A DNA stretch of 25,651 nt. Origin: JBEKDJ01 sp050014415 (GTDB taxonomy: Bacteria; Desulfobacterota; BSN033; UBA1163). The position numbers and the translations under genes were made by a program. Under the pieces are notes generated by a model. The model made no database searches. It was not told the DNA's origin and saw nothing but the letters and a program-made list of their open reading frames with translations. Location of the stretch: positions 1 to 25,651 of the forward strand of contig JBEKDJ010000026.1 of NCBI GenBank assembly GCA_050014415.1, written 5' to 3'. Shown here piece after piece: positions 14,569 through 21,274 of the stretch; within the stretch, counting starts at the first letter, position 1; every line of letters begins with the position of its first letter.

Positions 14569-14650
14569 ATTGCAAATTGAAAATCGCAAAATGAAAACTT
14601 GAGAAAACGAATTTCACAGTTTGCAATTTGTCATTTGCATTCTGCAATTC
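14569..14650. repeat. Inverted word-repeat in the secY-adk spacer
   Basis: The left arm attgcaaattgaaaatcgca (14569-14588) continues with aaatgaaaa. The right arm starts cagtttgcaatttgtcattt (14617-14636) and continues gcattctgcaattc, reading gaattgcagaatgcaaatga on the other strand. The words ttgca, gcaaa and aaatga repeat in both. It fills nearly the whole 99-bp spacer. Confidence 0.7.
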
Positions 14651-14657
14651 TTCCTTC

Positions 14658-15983
14658 TTACCCTCGTCTTCCTTTCAATCTGCCTTTTTTCATCAACCCC
14701 TCGTAGTGTCTTGTCAGCATGTGGGCCTCAATCTGATTAACCGTGTCCAAGGCCACACCCACCACAATCAGCAGGGACGTTCCCCCGAAATAGAAAGAAA
14801 CGTGGAATCGGCTATACAGGATGGTGGGCAAGACGCAAATGGCCGAGACATAGATCGCTCCTCCGAGCGTGATGCGAGTGAGGACTTTGTCAATATACTC
14901 CGCAGTCTTCTGCCCGGGCCGGATGCCGGGGATATATCCGCCAAACTTCTTCATATTCTCGGCAACATCGTTTGGGTTGAAGGTGACCGCAGTGTAAAAA
15001 TAGCAGAAGAAGAAGATGAGTCCTACGTAGATGAGATTGTAGAGGAGTGCACTGGGCCCGAAATTCTGAAGAACCGACTGAATCCATGGATGTGCATCTA
15101 GAAGCGGCTTTGGCAGCAACCTGACAATCGTCAATGGAAACACCAGGATCGAAGAGGCGAAGATCGGAGGGATGACTCCAGAGGTATTCAACTTGAGCGG
15201 CAGATGGGTGCTCTGTCCTCCATAGACCCTCCTCCCCACAATCCGTTTGGCGTATTGGACAGGAAGCCTCCGCTGACCGGTTTCAACAAAGATAATCACC
15301 GCAACGACCAACACCATAAGGAGAATCAAAACCAGGACAGTGATAATGCCCATCTGTCCTACCTTGAAATACTCATAGGTACTGGCAACGGCAGTCGGCA
15401 TTCTGGCAACAATCCCGGCGAAGATGATTAAGGAGATACCGTTACCAATTCCTCTCTCCGTGATCTGCTCACCCAGCCACATGATGAAGGCAGTCCCCGC
15501 AGTCAGGGTGATGACGGTCATGATCCGGAAGGACCACCCTGGAAGAAGGACAACCGGCTGACCACCTTGGGATATCCCCTCTAAGCCTGCAGCGATCCCA
15601 AATCCCTGGATCATGCTGAGTATGACGGTTCCATAACGCGTATACTGTACAATCTTCTTTCGGCCGATCTCTCCTTCCTTTTGGAGACGCTCGAGATAGG
15701 GGATCACCATGGTGAGGAGCTGGAGGATGATCGATGCAGTGATATAGGGCATGATGCCCAGGGCGAAGACCGAGAGCCTTTCCATTCCTCCCCCTGAGAA
15801 CATACCGAAAAGCTCAAAGAGCGTTCCTTTGGCCTGGGCAAAGAAGGAAGCCAGGGCATCTCCATTGATCCCGGGAGTCGGAATGTGGACTCCAATCCTG
15901 TAAATCGCCAAAAAAAGGAAAGTAATCAGAATCCTGCGTTTCAGCTCGGGTATCTTAAAGATGTTCTGGGCCCCTGAAATCAT
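14658..15983 (-). CDS. secY: Protein translocase subunit SecY
   Basis: This 441-residue integral membrane protein forms the central channel of the Sec translocon. It shows the ten-helix pattern: TM1 after LKRRILITFLFLAIYRIG, the plug region, MPYITASIILQLLTMVIPYL (TM2), and GERGIGNGISLIIFAG-type sequence (ERGIGNGISLIIFAGIV). The cytosolic loop GRRVYGGQSTHLPLKLNTSGV and NPNDVAENMKKFGGYIPGIR precede the last helices. The C-terminal loop has LTRHYEGLMKKG. It starts by ATGA overlap with rplO (15980-15983), so translation is coupled, as is usual in the spc operon. Confidence 0.98.
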   Translation of the reverse strand: MISGAQNIFKIPELKRRILITFLFLAIYRIGVHIPTPGINGDALASFFAQAKGTLFELFGMFSGGGMERLSVFALGIMPYITASIILQLLTMVIPYLERLQKEGEIGRKKIVQYTRYGTVILSMIQGFGIAAGLEGISQGGQPVVLLPGWSFRIMTVITLTAGTAFIMWLGEQITERGIGNGISLIIFAGIVARMPTAVASTYEYFKVGQMGIITVLVLILLMVLVVAVIIFVETGQRRLPVQYAKRIVGRRVYGGQSTHLPLKLNTSGVIPPIFASSILVFPLTIVRLLPKPLLDAHPWIQSVLQNFGPSALLYNLIYVGLIFFFCYFYTAVTFNPNDVAENMKKFGGYIPGIRPGQKTAEYIDKVLTRITLGGAIYVSAICVLPTILYSRFHVSFYFGGTSLLIVVGVALDTVNQIEAHMLTRHYEGLMKKGRLKGRRG

Positions 15984-16423
15984 GAGCCGATGACCTCCAC
16001 TCTCCCAGAGGCAGCCTCTACCTTCTTAAGTGCAGCCTTGCTTACCTGGTGGACACGGATGGTCAAGGGATGCTGGAGCTCCCCGTCGGAGAGAAGCTTC
16101 ACCTCTTCCCCTTTCTTCAAAAAGCCAGATTGGAGCAGGAGGTCAGGCTCTACCACCGAATCCCTCGGGAAACGATTGAGGTCTCCGATATGGATGATGG
16201 TGAACTGCTTTCTGAACGGGTTGCGGAACCCTCTTTTGGGAAGGCGCCTCTGGAGAGGCATCTGGCCTCCCTCAAAGCCAGCCTTGGTCCCCCTGCCGGC
16301 ACGGGCATTCTGCCCTTTGGCTCCTCGGCAAGCGGTCTTGCCATGGCCAGACCCGATCCCTCTCCCAACCCGTTTCCTCCCCTTTCTTGCTCCCTTCGGA
16401 GGTTTCAGTTCTTCAAGTCTCAT
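15980..16423 (-). CDS. rplO: Ribosomal protein L15
   Basis: This 147-residue 50S protein has a Gly/Arg-rich N terminus (KPPKGARKGRKRVGRGIGSG, HGKTACRGAKGQNARAG) and FEGGQMPLQRRLPKRGF, which thread through 23S rRNA. A globular C-terminal domain follows (LTIRVHQVSKAALKKVEAA). Its ATG 16423 overlaps the rpmD stop (ATGA) and its own stop overlaps the secY start, so rpmD-rplO-secY form a tightly coupled block. The internal RNA-binding part is of normal length. Confidence 0.98.
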   Translation of the reverse strand: MRLEELKPPKGARKGRKRVGRGIGSGHGKTACRGAKGQNARAGRGTKAGFEGGQMPLQRRLPKRGFRNPFRKQFTIIHIGDLNRFPRDSVVEPDLLLQSGFLKKGEEVKLLSDGELQHPLTIRVHQVSKAALKKVEAASGRVEVIGS

Positions 16424-16623
16424 CCGTGTTCCCTTTCAGAAGATCCCTCAGTAACTTCCAACAAATGGCCCACACGATGAATCATCCCCCGAATTTCGGG
16501 CCGATCCGGTAAGGTAAGAGTCTGATTGAGTCGTTTCAATCCAAGACTCCGGATCGTCTTCTTTTGGTCGGCGGGGCGTCCGATCGCACTCCTCTTCCAC
16601 GTAACCGTGAGTGTCTTCTCCAC
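16420..16623 (-). CDS. rpmD: Ribosomal protein L30
   Basis: This 67-residue L30 has the ferredoxin-like core TLTVTWKRSAIGRPADQKK, IRSLGLKRLNQTLTLPD and IRGMIHRVGHLLEV. The start is taken as GTG 16623, 9 nt after aagggg and just past the rpsE stop. An ATG at 16659 in the same frame would overlap rpsE by 23 nt and add 12 unusual residues, so it is less likely. With this start the length matches the family (about 60 residues) apart from a short charged C-terminal tail (EGSSEREHG). It overlaps rplO by 4 nt. Confidence 0.93.
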   Translation of the reverse strand: MEKTLTVTWKRSAIGRPADQKKTIRSLGLKRLNQTLTLPDRPEIRGMIHRVGHLLEVTEGSSEREHG

Positions 16624-16636
16624 TTGATCGAGCCCC

Positions 16637-17131
16637 TTAGTTCTCCGCTGCTTTTTCACGCCTTCTTTCCAAGACCTCCTCAGCGACCTGCAGCTGGTTG
16701 ATGCCTTGCAGGGTGGCTTTGATAAGGTTGTAAGGATTGGTCGATCCCAGGGATTTTGTCAGGATGTTCTGAATTCCCGCCGACTCGGCGATGGCCCTGA
16801 CCGCAGCGCCGGCGATAACGCCTGTCCCCTCGGAGGCAGGCTTTAATAGAACCTTTGCTGCGCCAAACCTTCCCATCACTTCATAAGGGATCGTCTTGTT
16901 GACGATGGGAACATTGATCAAGTTTCGTTTCGCATGTTCAACCCCTTTTCGGATGGCCTCAGGAACTTCATTGGCCTTTCCCAACCCACTTCCCACATGG
17001 CCTTTTCCGTCCCCGACCACCACTAAGGCGCTGAAGCTGAATCGCCTACCTCCTTTCACTACTTTGGCCACCCGGTTGATATGCACAACCCGGTCGGTCA
17101 ATTCCAACGTACTTGGATCAATCTTTGGCAA
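16637..17131 (-). CDS. rpsE: Ribosomal protein S5
   Basis: This 164-residue S5 acts in decoding fidelity and helicase activity at the mRNA entry. The N-terminal dsRNA-binding-like domain has DRVVHINRVAKVVKGGRRFS and VVGDGKGHVGSGLGKANEVP. The C-terminal part has KVLLKPASEGTGVIAGAAVR and ILTKSLGSTNPYNLIKAT. The start codon is TTG at 17131, with a strong aggagg 8 nt upstream, and the preceding sequence gives no better start. It lies 27 nt after rplR and just before rpmD. Confidence 0.98.
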   Translation of the reverse strand: MPKIDPSTLELTDRVVHINRVAKVVKGGRRFSFSALVVVGDGKGHVGSGLGKANEVPEAIRKGVEHAKRNLINVPIVNKTIPYEVMGRFGAAKVLLKPASEGTGVIAGAAVRAIAESAGIQNILTKSLGSTNPYNLIKATLQGINQLQVAEEVLERRREKAAEN

Positions 17132-17158
17132 TGTCTATACCTCCTGGATGTGATCGCA

Positions 17159-17521
17159 CTAAAAGACCAAACCCCCCGTTCTGGCAGCCTCGGCCAATGC
17201 CTTGATTCTGCCGTGATAGAGATATCCATTTCGATCAAAGACCACTTTTAGGATTCCCTTCTCAAGGCATTTCTTTGCAAGCAGCTCCCCCACTTTCTTT
17301 GCTGCTTCCACATTCCCTGGATGACCCAGATTCTCCCGAAGCTCCGGGCTCAATGTAGAGGCACTAATGAGGGTCTTTCCAGTCGTATCCTCAATGGCTT
17401 GAGCATAGATATGCTGCAGGCTTCGAAAGATATTGAGGCGCGGCCGCTCAGCTGTTCCTGTCATACGGCTCCTTACCCTTTTCTTCCTCTTCAGCCGAGC
17501 CAATTCCTTTCTGTTCTTCAA
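17159..17521 (-). CDS. rplR: Ribosomal protein L18
   Basis: This 120-residue L18 binds 5S rRNA. It has the basic N terminus KNRKELARLKRKKRVRSRM, then TGTAERPRLNIFRSLQHIYA, and the C-terminal domain FDRNGYLYHGRIKALAEAAR. The start is taken as TTG 17521: ggag lies 8 nt upstream, and the resulting N terminus MKNRKE matches the family. A GTG at 17530 in frame sits directly against the ribosome binding site and is unlikely. The 105-bp spacer before it, after rplF, is not an inverted repeat but has coding-like basic codons in another frame. Confidence 0.96.
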   Translation of the reverse strand: MKNRKELARLKRKKRVRSRMTGTAERPRLNIFRSLQHIYAQAIEDTTGKTLISASTLSPELRENLGHPGNVEAAKKVGELLAKKCLEKGILKVVFDRNGYLYHGRIKALAEAARTGGLVF

Positions 17522-17626
17522 TGACGTCACTCCCTAAATTCTTACAGGTTCAAGTCTGAGAGTCTTCTTCTAACACTCTGAATACGACTGGCCTTGTTTC
17601 CGATCTTCACCTTTGCCTTCTTTTTC
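17522..17626 (-). other. rplF-rplR spacer with coding-like basic reading frame
   Basis: In a frame different from rplF, the spacer reads LKKKKAKVKIGNKASRIQSV then RRRLSDLNL to a stop at 17542. rplF itself ends normally, so this could be a remnant or chance. A GTG at about 17610 could start a 22-codon frame. No inverted repeat fills this spacer, unlike most long spacers nearby. Confidence 0.25.
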
Positions 17627-18163
17627 TTAAGCCTTGGTCTTCCCAACCTTCTTACGAATCCGTTCCCCAAGATAGCGTATGCCCTTTCCTTTATAAGGCT
17701 CGGGTGGTTTGATCGAACGAAGCTTGGCGGCAACAGTCCCTACCTGTTGCTTATCAATCCCTTTGATGGCGATCTGGGTCTGTTTTTCCACCTCGACCTG
17801 GATCCCTTTCGGAACCGGGAAGAGAAGGGGATGAGAGAATCCCAGAGTCAGTTTGAGGTCCCTTCCTTTAAGATCTGCTCGGAAGCCGATTCCGATGATC
17901 TCAAGCCGTTTCTCAAACCCCCGGGTGACTCCGGTAACCATATTGGCGACGAGACTTCGTATCAACCCTTGAAGGGCCCTAGAAGTACGCTCATCATCCT
18001 CACGGTGCACGAGTATCTTCCCATCATCTATTGAGACCGAGATCCCTCGAGGTAGATGGTGGGCGAGTTGGCCTTTGGGGCCGCTCACTTCCACCTTCGA
18101 GAAATCGGAGGAAACCTTGACGTCTTTCGGTAGTACGATCGGCATCCTTCCAATACGAGACAT
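17627..18163 (-). CDS. rplF: Ribosomal protein L6
   Basis: This 178-residue 50S protein sits near the factor-binding site. Two tandem repeats of the L6 fold are visible: MSRIGRMPIVLPKDVKVSSD with VSGPKGQLAHHLP, then the second part with EIIGIGFRADLKGRDLKLTL and GFSHPLLFPVPKGI. The C-terminal motif KPPEPYKGKGIRYLGERIRK matches the 23S-rRNA binding end. The start ATG 18163 has gggg 7 nt upstream. It follows rpsH after a 68-bp spacer carrying an inverted repeat. Confidence 0.98.
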   Translation of the reverse strand: MSRIGRMPIVLPKDVKVSSDFSKVEVSGPKGQLAHHLPRGISVSIDDGKILVHREDDERTSRALQGLIRSLVANMVTGVTRGFEKRLEIIGIGFRADLKGRDLKLTLGFSHPLLFPVPKGIQVEVEKQTQIAIKGIDKQQVGTVAAKLRSIKPPEPYKGKGIRYLGERIRKKVGKTKA

Positions 18164-18174
18164 CTATTAACCCC

Positions 18175-18227
18175 ATTTCAGATTTTAGGTTTTTCAATCA
18201 ACAATCTACAATCTGAAATCTAAAATT
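18175..18227. repeat. Inverted repeat in the rpsH-rplF spacer
   Basis: atttcagatt (18175-18184) and aatctgaaat (18210-18219) are perfect reverse complements. Flanking words (ttttaggt, caatctac, ctaaaatt) are further near-repeats. It fills most of the 68-bp spacer. Confidence 0.75.
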
Positions 18228-18231
18228 TAAT

Positions 18232-18630
18232 TTACCATACGTGACACAGGACCTCTCCCCCGACATTGGCCTTGCGGGCTGATTTATCCGTAAGGACTCC
18301 CCTTGGGGTGGATAAAATCGAGATACCCAGTCCGCTCATGACCGAGCGGATCCGGTCGCTTCCCACGTACACTCTCCGCCCTGGTTTGCTGATCCGCTTG
18401 ATGCGGATAATCCCTTTTCGATTCGCATCATATTTTAGAAAGATCCTGATAACCTCGTCCTGGTGATCTTCGCTAACGACCTTAAAATTCTTGATAAATC
18501 CTTCCTCTTTCAGAATTTTCGCAATCTCTCGTTTCAGCTTGGAGGAGGGGACATCCACCTTTTCAAAATTCGCTTTAGACCCGTTCCGAATTCGTGTAAA
18601 CATATCAGCTATTGGATCGGTCATGGACAT
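18232..18630 (-). CDS. rpsH: Ribosomal protein S8
   Basis: This 132-residue S8 binds the central domain of 16S rRNA. Landmarks are MSMTDPIADMFTRIRNGSKA, VPSSKLKREIAKILKEEGFI, ISKPGRRVYVG and the C-terminal GLGISILSTPRGVLTDKSAR with VGGEVLCHVW. The start ATG 18630 is preceded by a run of eight G at 5 nt, serving as its ribosome binding site; two codons later a second Met exists. It lies 16 nt after rpsN. In E. coli S8 represses the spc operon by binding in the rplE mRNA; no such site was identified here. Confidence 0.98.
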   Translation of the reverse strand: MSMTDPIADMFTRIRNGSKANFEKVDVPSSKLKREIAKILKEEGFIKNFKVVSEDHQDEVIRIFLKYDANRKGIIRIKRISKPGRRVYVGSDRIRSVMSGLGISILSTPRGVLTDKSARKANVGGEVLCHVW

Positions 18631-18646
18631 AGCGGCCCCCCCCTTT

Positions 18647-18832
18647 TCACCAACTGGATTTGATCACCCCAGGAATTTCACCCCGAGACGCGTACTTCCT
18701 GAAACACAGCCGACACATATCGAATTTTCGGTAATAGGCCCTTGGCCTTCCGCAGAGAGGACATCGATGGTACCGACGGACCTTGAATTTCTGAGGCCTT
18801 TGGGCCTTGATCATCAACGACAGCTTCGCCAA
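18647..18832 (-). CDS. rpsN: Ribosomal protein S14, short zinc-binding form
   Basis: This 61-residue S14 is the short type with a zinc ribbon: CPLC at 24-27 and CRLC at 40-43, in KFKVRRYHRCPLCGRPRAYY and KFDMCRLCFRKYASRGEIPG, ending VIKSSW. S14 is located in the 30S head. The start codon is TTG at 18832, with aggagg 7 nt upstream; an ATG six codons later would remove part of the conserved N terminus. It stands between rplE (91-bp repeat-bearing spacer) and rpsH. Confidence 0.97.
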   Translation of the reverse strand: MAKLSLMIKAQRPQKFKVRRYHRCPLCGRPRAYYRKFDMCRLCFRKYASRGEIPGVIKSSW

Positions 18833-18865
18833 TTTCTTCCTCCTAAGAAATCCAGTTAATGGACC

Positions 18866-18924
18866 GAGGTTGAAGGTTCGAGAGGCTGAAAGCTTTTTGC
18901 CTCAGGCCTTAAGCCTCAATCCTT
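18866..18924. repeat. Inverted word-repeat in the rplE-rpsN spacer
   Basis: The left arm gaggttgaaggttcgagagg (18866-18885) with ctgaaagc faces gcctcaggccttaagcctca (18899-18918) with atcctt, which reads aaggattgaggcttaaggcc on the other strand. The words gagg, ggttgaagg and aggct recur. Confidence 0.6.
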
Positions 18925-19463
18925 CAGTTTCTGAAGGGCATTCCTAATAGCCTCAGCAGCTCCTTTCCCTCTTCATCGGTCTCGGCAGTAGTTACAATGA
19001 CGATGTTCATCCCTTTGACTTTCTCAATCTTGTCATAACGGATCTCCGGAAAAATCAATTGTTCCCGAATTCCCAGGGCATAGTTTCCTCTTCCGTCGAA
19101 GGACTTTCCAGAAAGACCCTTGAAGTCCCTCACCCTCGGTAGGGCCACGTTGACGAGGCGATTGAAGAACTCATACATCCTCTCTTTTCGAAGGGTGACC
19201 ATGCAGCCAATCGGCATCCCTGTCCTCAATTTGAACTGCGCAATCGATTTTTTGGCCTTCGTGATGACCGGCTTCTGCCCTGCGATCTCGCCTAGCTCTT
19301 GAACGGCTGAGTCGAGGATTTTGATGTTTTGGATGGCCTCCCCCAATCCCATGTTGATGACAATTTTCTCCAGCTTGGGGACCTCCATCCTATTCCGGTA
19401 GTTGAATCGCTTCACCAATGCGGCGACAACTTTCTCTTGGTAGATTTCCTGCATTTTCGCCAT
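18924..19463 (-). CDS. rplE: Ribosomal protein L5
   Basis: This 179-residue L5 binds 5S rRNA and contacts P-site tRNA. It contains VPKLEKIVINMGLGEAIQN, the loop ELGEIAGQKPVITKAKKSIA, FKLRTGMPIGCMVTLRKERM, FKGLSGKSFDGRGNYALGIR and the end TTAETDEEGKELLRLLGMPF. All conserved blocks are present at the usual length. The start ATG 19463 follows aggtga. It is 8 nt after rplX and therefore probably translated with it. Confidence 0.98.
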   Translation of the reverse strand: MAKMQEIYQEKVVAALVKRFNYRNRMEVPKLEKIVINMGLGEAIQNIKILDSAVQELGEIAGQKPVITKAKKSIAQFKLRTGMPIGCMVTLRKERMYEFFNRLVNVALPRVRDFKGLSGKSFDGRGNYALGIREQLIFPEIRYDKIEKVKGMNIVIVTTAETDEEGKELLRLLGMPFRN

Positions 19464-19471
19464 CGCATCAC

Positions 19472-19801
19472 CTACTTATCGAGGATTTCCCCACACTTCC
19501 GACAGAACCGTGCCTTCTTGTCCCCCTCCACGATACGGTGCCCAATTCGAACGGGCTTATTACACTTTTCACAGAGAAGCATGACATTGGAGATATGGAG
19601 CGGTGCCTCCTTTTCTAGAATCCCTCCTCGTCTCTGCTGACCGCGAGGCCGGGAATGCCGTTTGATGAAATTGATCTTCTCAACGATCACCTTCTCCTTC
19701 TCGGGAAGCACCTTTAGGACCCGGCCGCTTTTGCCTTGCTCCTTGCCATTGGTCACCATCACAAGGTCATTCTTTTTGATATGAAATTTCGGGACGCTCA
19801 T
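19472..19801 (-). CDS. rplX: Ribosomal protein L24, zinc-ribbon form
   Basis: This 109-residue L24 is an assembly initiator of the 50S subunit. The KOW motif lies at about 11-38 (NDLVMVTNGKEQGKSGRVLK), followed by INFIKRHSRPRGQQRRGGI. The C-terminal ribbon has CEKC (77-80) and CRKC (100-103), four Cys likely to bind zinc. Start 19801 is chosen for spacing (tgga 7 nt upstream); an ATG four codons earlier (19813) has its ggaag too close. The preceding 65-bp spacer contains gtggacag repeats. Confidence 0.95.
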   Translation of the reverse strand: MSVPKFHIKKNDLVMVTNGKEQGKSGRVLKVLPEKEKVIVEKINFIKRHSRPRGQQRRGGILEKEAPLHISNVMLLCEKCNKPVRIGHRIVEGDKKARFCRKCGEILDK

Positions 19802-19826
19802 TTCAGATTCCATTCTTCCGATCGCT

Positions 19827-19856
19827 ACCCTGCCAGAAGTGGACAGTGGACAGGGT
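19827..19856. repeat. gtggacag tandem words in the rplN-rplX spacer
   Basis: gtggacag occurs twice in tandem (19839-19853), flanked by accctg (19827-19832) and cagggt (19851-19856) as a short inverted pair. The same word is found in the rpmJ-rpsM spacer, more than 6 kb away. Confidence 0.55.
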
Positions 19857-19866
19857 CGACAGGACT

Positions 19867-20235
19867 TTAAAGCACTTCCGGAGCCAAGGAGATAATTTTC
19901 ATAAAACGTTTGGCCCTCAATTCCCGAGCGACCGGGCCAAAGATCCGAGTTCCGATAGGTTCTCCTTGCGGGTTAATGAGAACAGCAGAGTTATCGTCGA
20001 ATTTGATGTAGGAACCATCGGAGCGTTTCACCTCTTTCCTTGCCCGGACGATGACCGCACGAACCACATCCCCTTTCTTGATCTTTGAATTTGGAAGGGC
20101 GTCCTTGACCGAAACGACGATAACATCACCCAAGGTTGCATACTTCCGACGCGAACCACCGAGGACCTTAATGCACCCCAATCTTCTGGCTCCTGAATTA
20201 TCAGCGACTTCGAGGATACTGCGCATCTGGATCAT
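19867..20235 (-). CDS. rplN: Ribosomal protein L14
   Basis: This 122-residue L14 lies at the subunit interface. Landmarks are MIQMRSILEVADNSGARRLG, CIKVLGGSRRKYATLGDVI, VRAVIVRARKEVKRSDGSYI, FDDNSAVLINPQGEPIGTRI and the end RFMKIISLAPEVL. Start 20235 gives exactly the family N terminus (MIQM) and length, with ggag 6 nt upstream. Longer starts up to 20271 would translate the repeat-bearing spacer and are rejected. It is the first gene of the spc part. Confidence 0.98.
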   Translation of the reverse strand: MIQMRSILEVADNSGARRLGCIKVLGGSRRKYATLGDVIVVSVKDALPNSKIKKGDVVRAVIVRARKEVKRSDGSYIKFDDNSAVLINPQGEPIGTRIFGPVARELRAKRFMKIISLAPEVL

Positions 20236-20244
20236 CATGAACTC

Positions 20245-20327
20245 CATAACGGAAAGTAGTGGGTAGAACATGGAAAGTGGTCAACTCTTTTCTCTACCTT
20301 CCACGCTCTGCCTTCCCATCCGTTATG
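20245..20327. repeat. Inverted word-repeat in the rpsQ-rplN spacer
   Basis: cataacgga (20245-20253) is matched by tccgttatg (20319-20327) at the outer ends. Inside, gtagtgggtag and ggaaagtgg face ctctaccttccac, whose reverse complement is gtggaaggtagag. The right arm includes the rpsQ stop codon. Confidence 0.65.
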
Positions 20328-20580
20328 CGGCACGTTCAAGGATCTCCTTGACACGCCATCTTTTCTCTTTGCTCAGCGGACGGGTTTCGATCAGAAGGAC
20401 CTTATCTCCTACGTGGCATTCGTTCTTGCCATCGTGGGCCTTCACCTTTGTCCTCTTCCGGATGTATTTTTTATAAACTGGGTGGAGGACCTGACGATTC
20501 ACCATGACGACTACCGTCTTGTCCATCTTGTCGCTTGAGACCACACCCGTCAATGTCTTTCGTTTTCCTCTTTCTTCCAT
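20323..20580 (-). CDS. rpsQ: Ribosomal protein S17
   Basis: This 85-residue OB-fold protein binds 16S rRNA helix 11. It reads RKTLTGVVSSDKMDKTVVVM, HPVYKKYIRKRTKVKAHDGK and CHVGDKVLLIETRPLSKEKR, ending WRVKEILERAA, all standard. The start ATG 20580 comes 5 nt after the rpmC stop, with aaggg 11 nt upstream, so reinitiation from rpmC is likely. It is the last gene of the S10 part. Confidence 0.98.
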   Translation of the reverse strand: MEERGKRKTLTGVVSSDKMDKTVVVMVNRQVLHPVYKKYIRKRTKVKAHDGKNECHVGDKVLLIETRPLSKEKRWRVKEILERAA

Positions 20581-20585
20581 CGGCG

Positions 20586-20786
20586 TTATTTCCCTTTGTC
20601 CCGAGCCTTCTCCTTTAAGATTGTCTTCACCCGAGCGATATCTCGTTTGACCTGAGGAACCCGCATCACATTCTCCAATTGCCCTGTGGCATGCTGAAAC
20701 CGAAGATTGAAGAGCTCCTCGCCGAGCTCCCTCTCTTTCTCAAGCAGTTCACCTTCACTGAAGAGGCGAAGATCCTTCGTCTTCAT
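20586..20786 (-). CDS. rpmC: Ribosomal protein L29
   Basis: This 66-residue two-helix protein sits at the polypeptide exit tunnel and helps bind trigger factor and SRP. The conserved core is EKERELGEELFNLRFQHATG followed by QLENVMRVPQVKRDIARVKT. Its ATG overlaps the rplP stop (ATGA, 20783-20786), giving translational coupling, and rpsQ follows by 5 nt. Confidence 0.98.
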   Translation of the reverse strand: MKTKDLRLFSEGELLEKERELGEELFNLRFQHATGQLENVMRVPQVKRDIARVKTILKEKARDKGK

Positions 20787-21199
20787 AGATGGCCCCCTCT
20801 CATGATGAACTTCGCACGGATAGGCAGTTTATGAGAGGCCAAAAGGAAGGCCTCCCTTGCCCTCTCTTCAGTAACACCTTCCATTTCGTAGAGAATTCGG
20901 CCGGGCCGGATGACCGCCACCCAATCTTCAGGCGGCCCCTTTCCCTTTCCCATCCGGGTCTCCGCAGGTTTCTTAGTAATCGGTTTGTCTGGAAAGATAC
21001 GAATCCAGATTCGGCCGGTCCGTTTGATGAATCGTGTCATGGCGATTCGTGCCGCCTCGATCTGGCGACTTGTCAACCAGCCACACTCTGCGGCTTGGAG
21101 ACCGAAGTCTCCGAAGTTGAGCCTATTCCCACGGGAGGCCACACCTCTCATCTTTCCCGTTTGTTGTTTCCGATATTTCGTCTTCTTCGGCATCAACAT
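20783..21199 (-). CDS. rplP: Ribosomal protein L16
   Basis: This 138-residue 50S protein organises the A-site region. It has MLMPKKTKYRKQQTGKMRG, NFGDFGLQAAECGWLTSRQI, ARIAMTRFIKRTGRIWIRIF, PDKPITKKPAETRMGKGKG and REAFLLASHKLPIRAKFI. ATG 21199 has aaggtga 6 nt upstream, and the MLMPK N terminus is common in the family. A Met two codons later is possible. It follows rpsC after a 75-bp spacer with inverted word-repeats and overlaps rpmC by 4 nt. Confidence 0.98.
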   Translation of the reverse strand: MLMPKKTKYRKQQTGKMRGVASRGNRLNFGDFGLQAAECGWLTSRQIEAARIAMTRFIKRTGRIWIRIFPDKPITKKPAETRMGKGKGPPEDWVAVIRPGRILYEMEGVTEERAREAFLLASHKLPIRAKFIMRGGHL

Positions 21200-21210
21200 A
21201 ATTAGTCACC

Positions 21211-21270
21211 TTAAAGGCTGAGGTTGAGGAGAAATTGGGTAAATCCTAAACCTTAGCCTTGACCTCAACC
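21211..21270. repeat. Inverted word-repeat in the rpsC-rplP spacer
   Basis: ttaaaggctgaggttgagga (21211-21230) faces ccttagccttgacctcaacc (21251-21270), which reads ggttgaggtcaaggctaagg on the other strand. The pair ggttgagg/cctcaacc is perfect, and the word aaggct is present in both arms. Confidence 0.65.
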
Positions 21271-21274
21271 TGTC

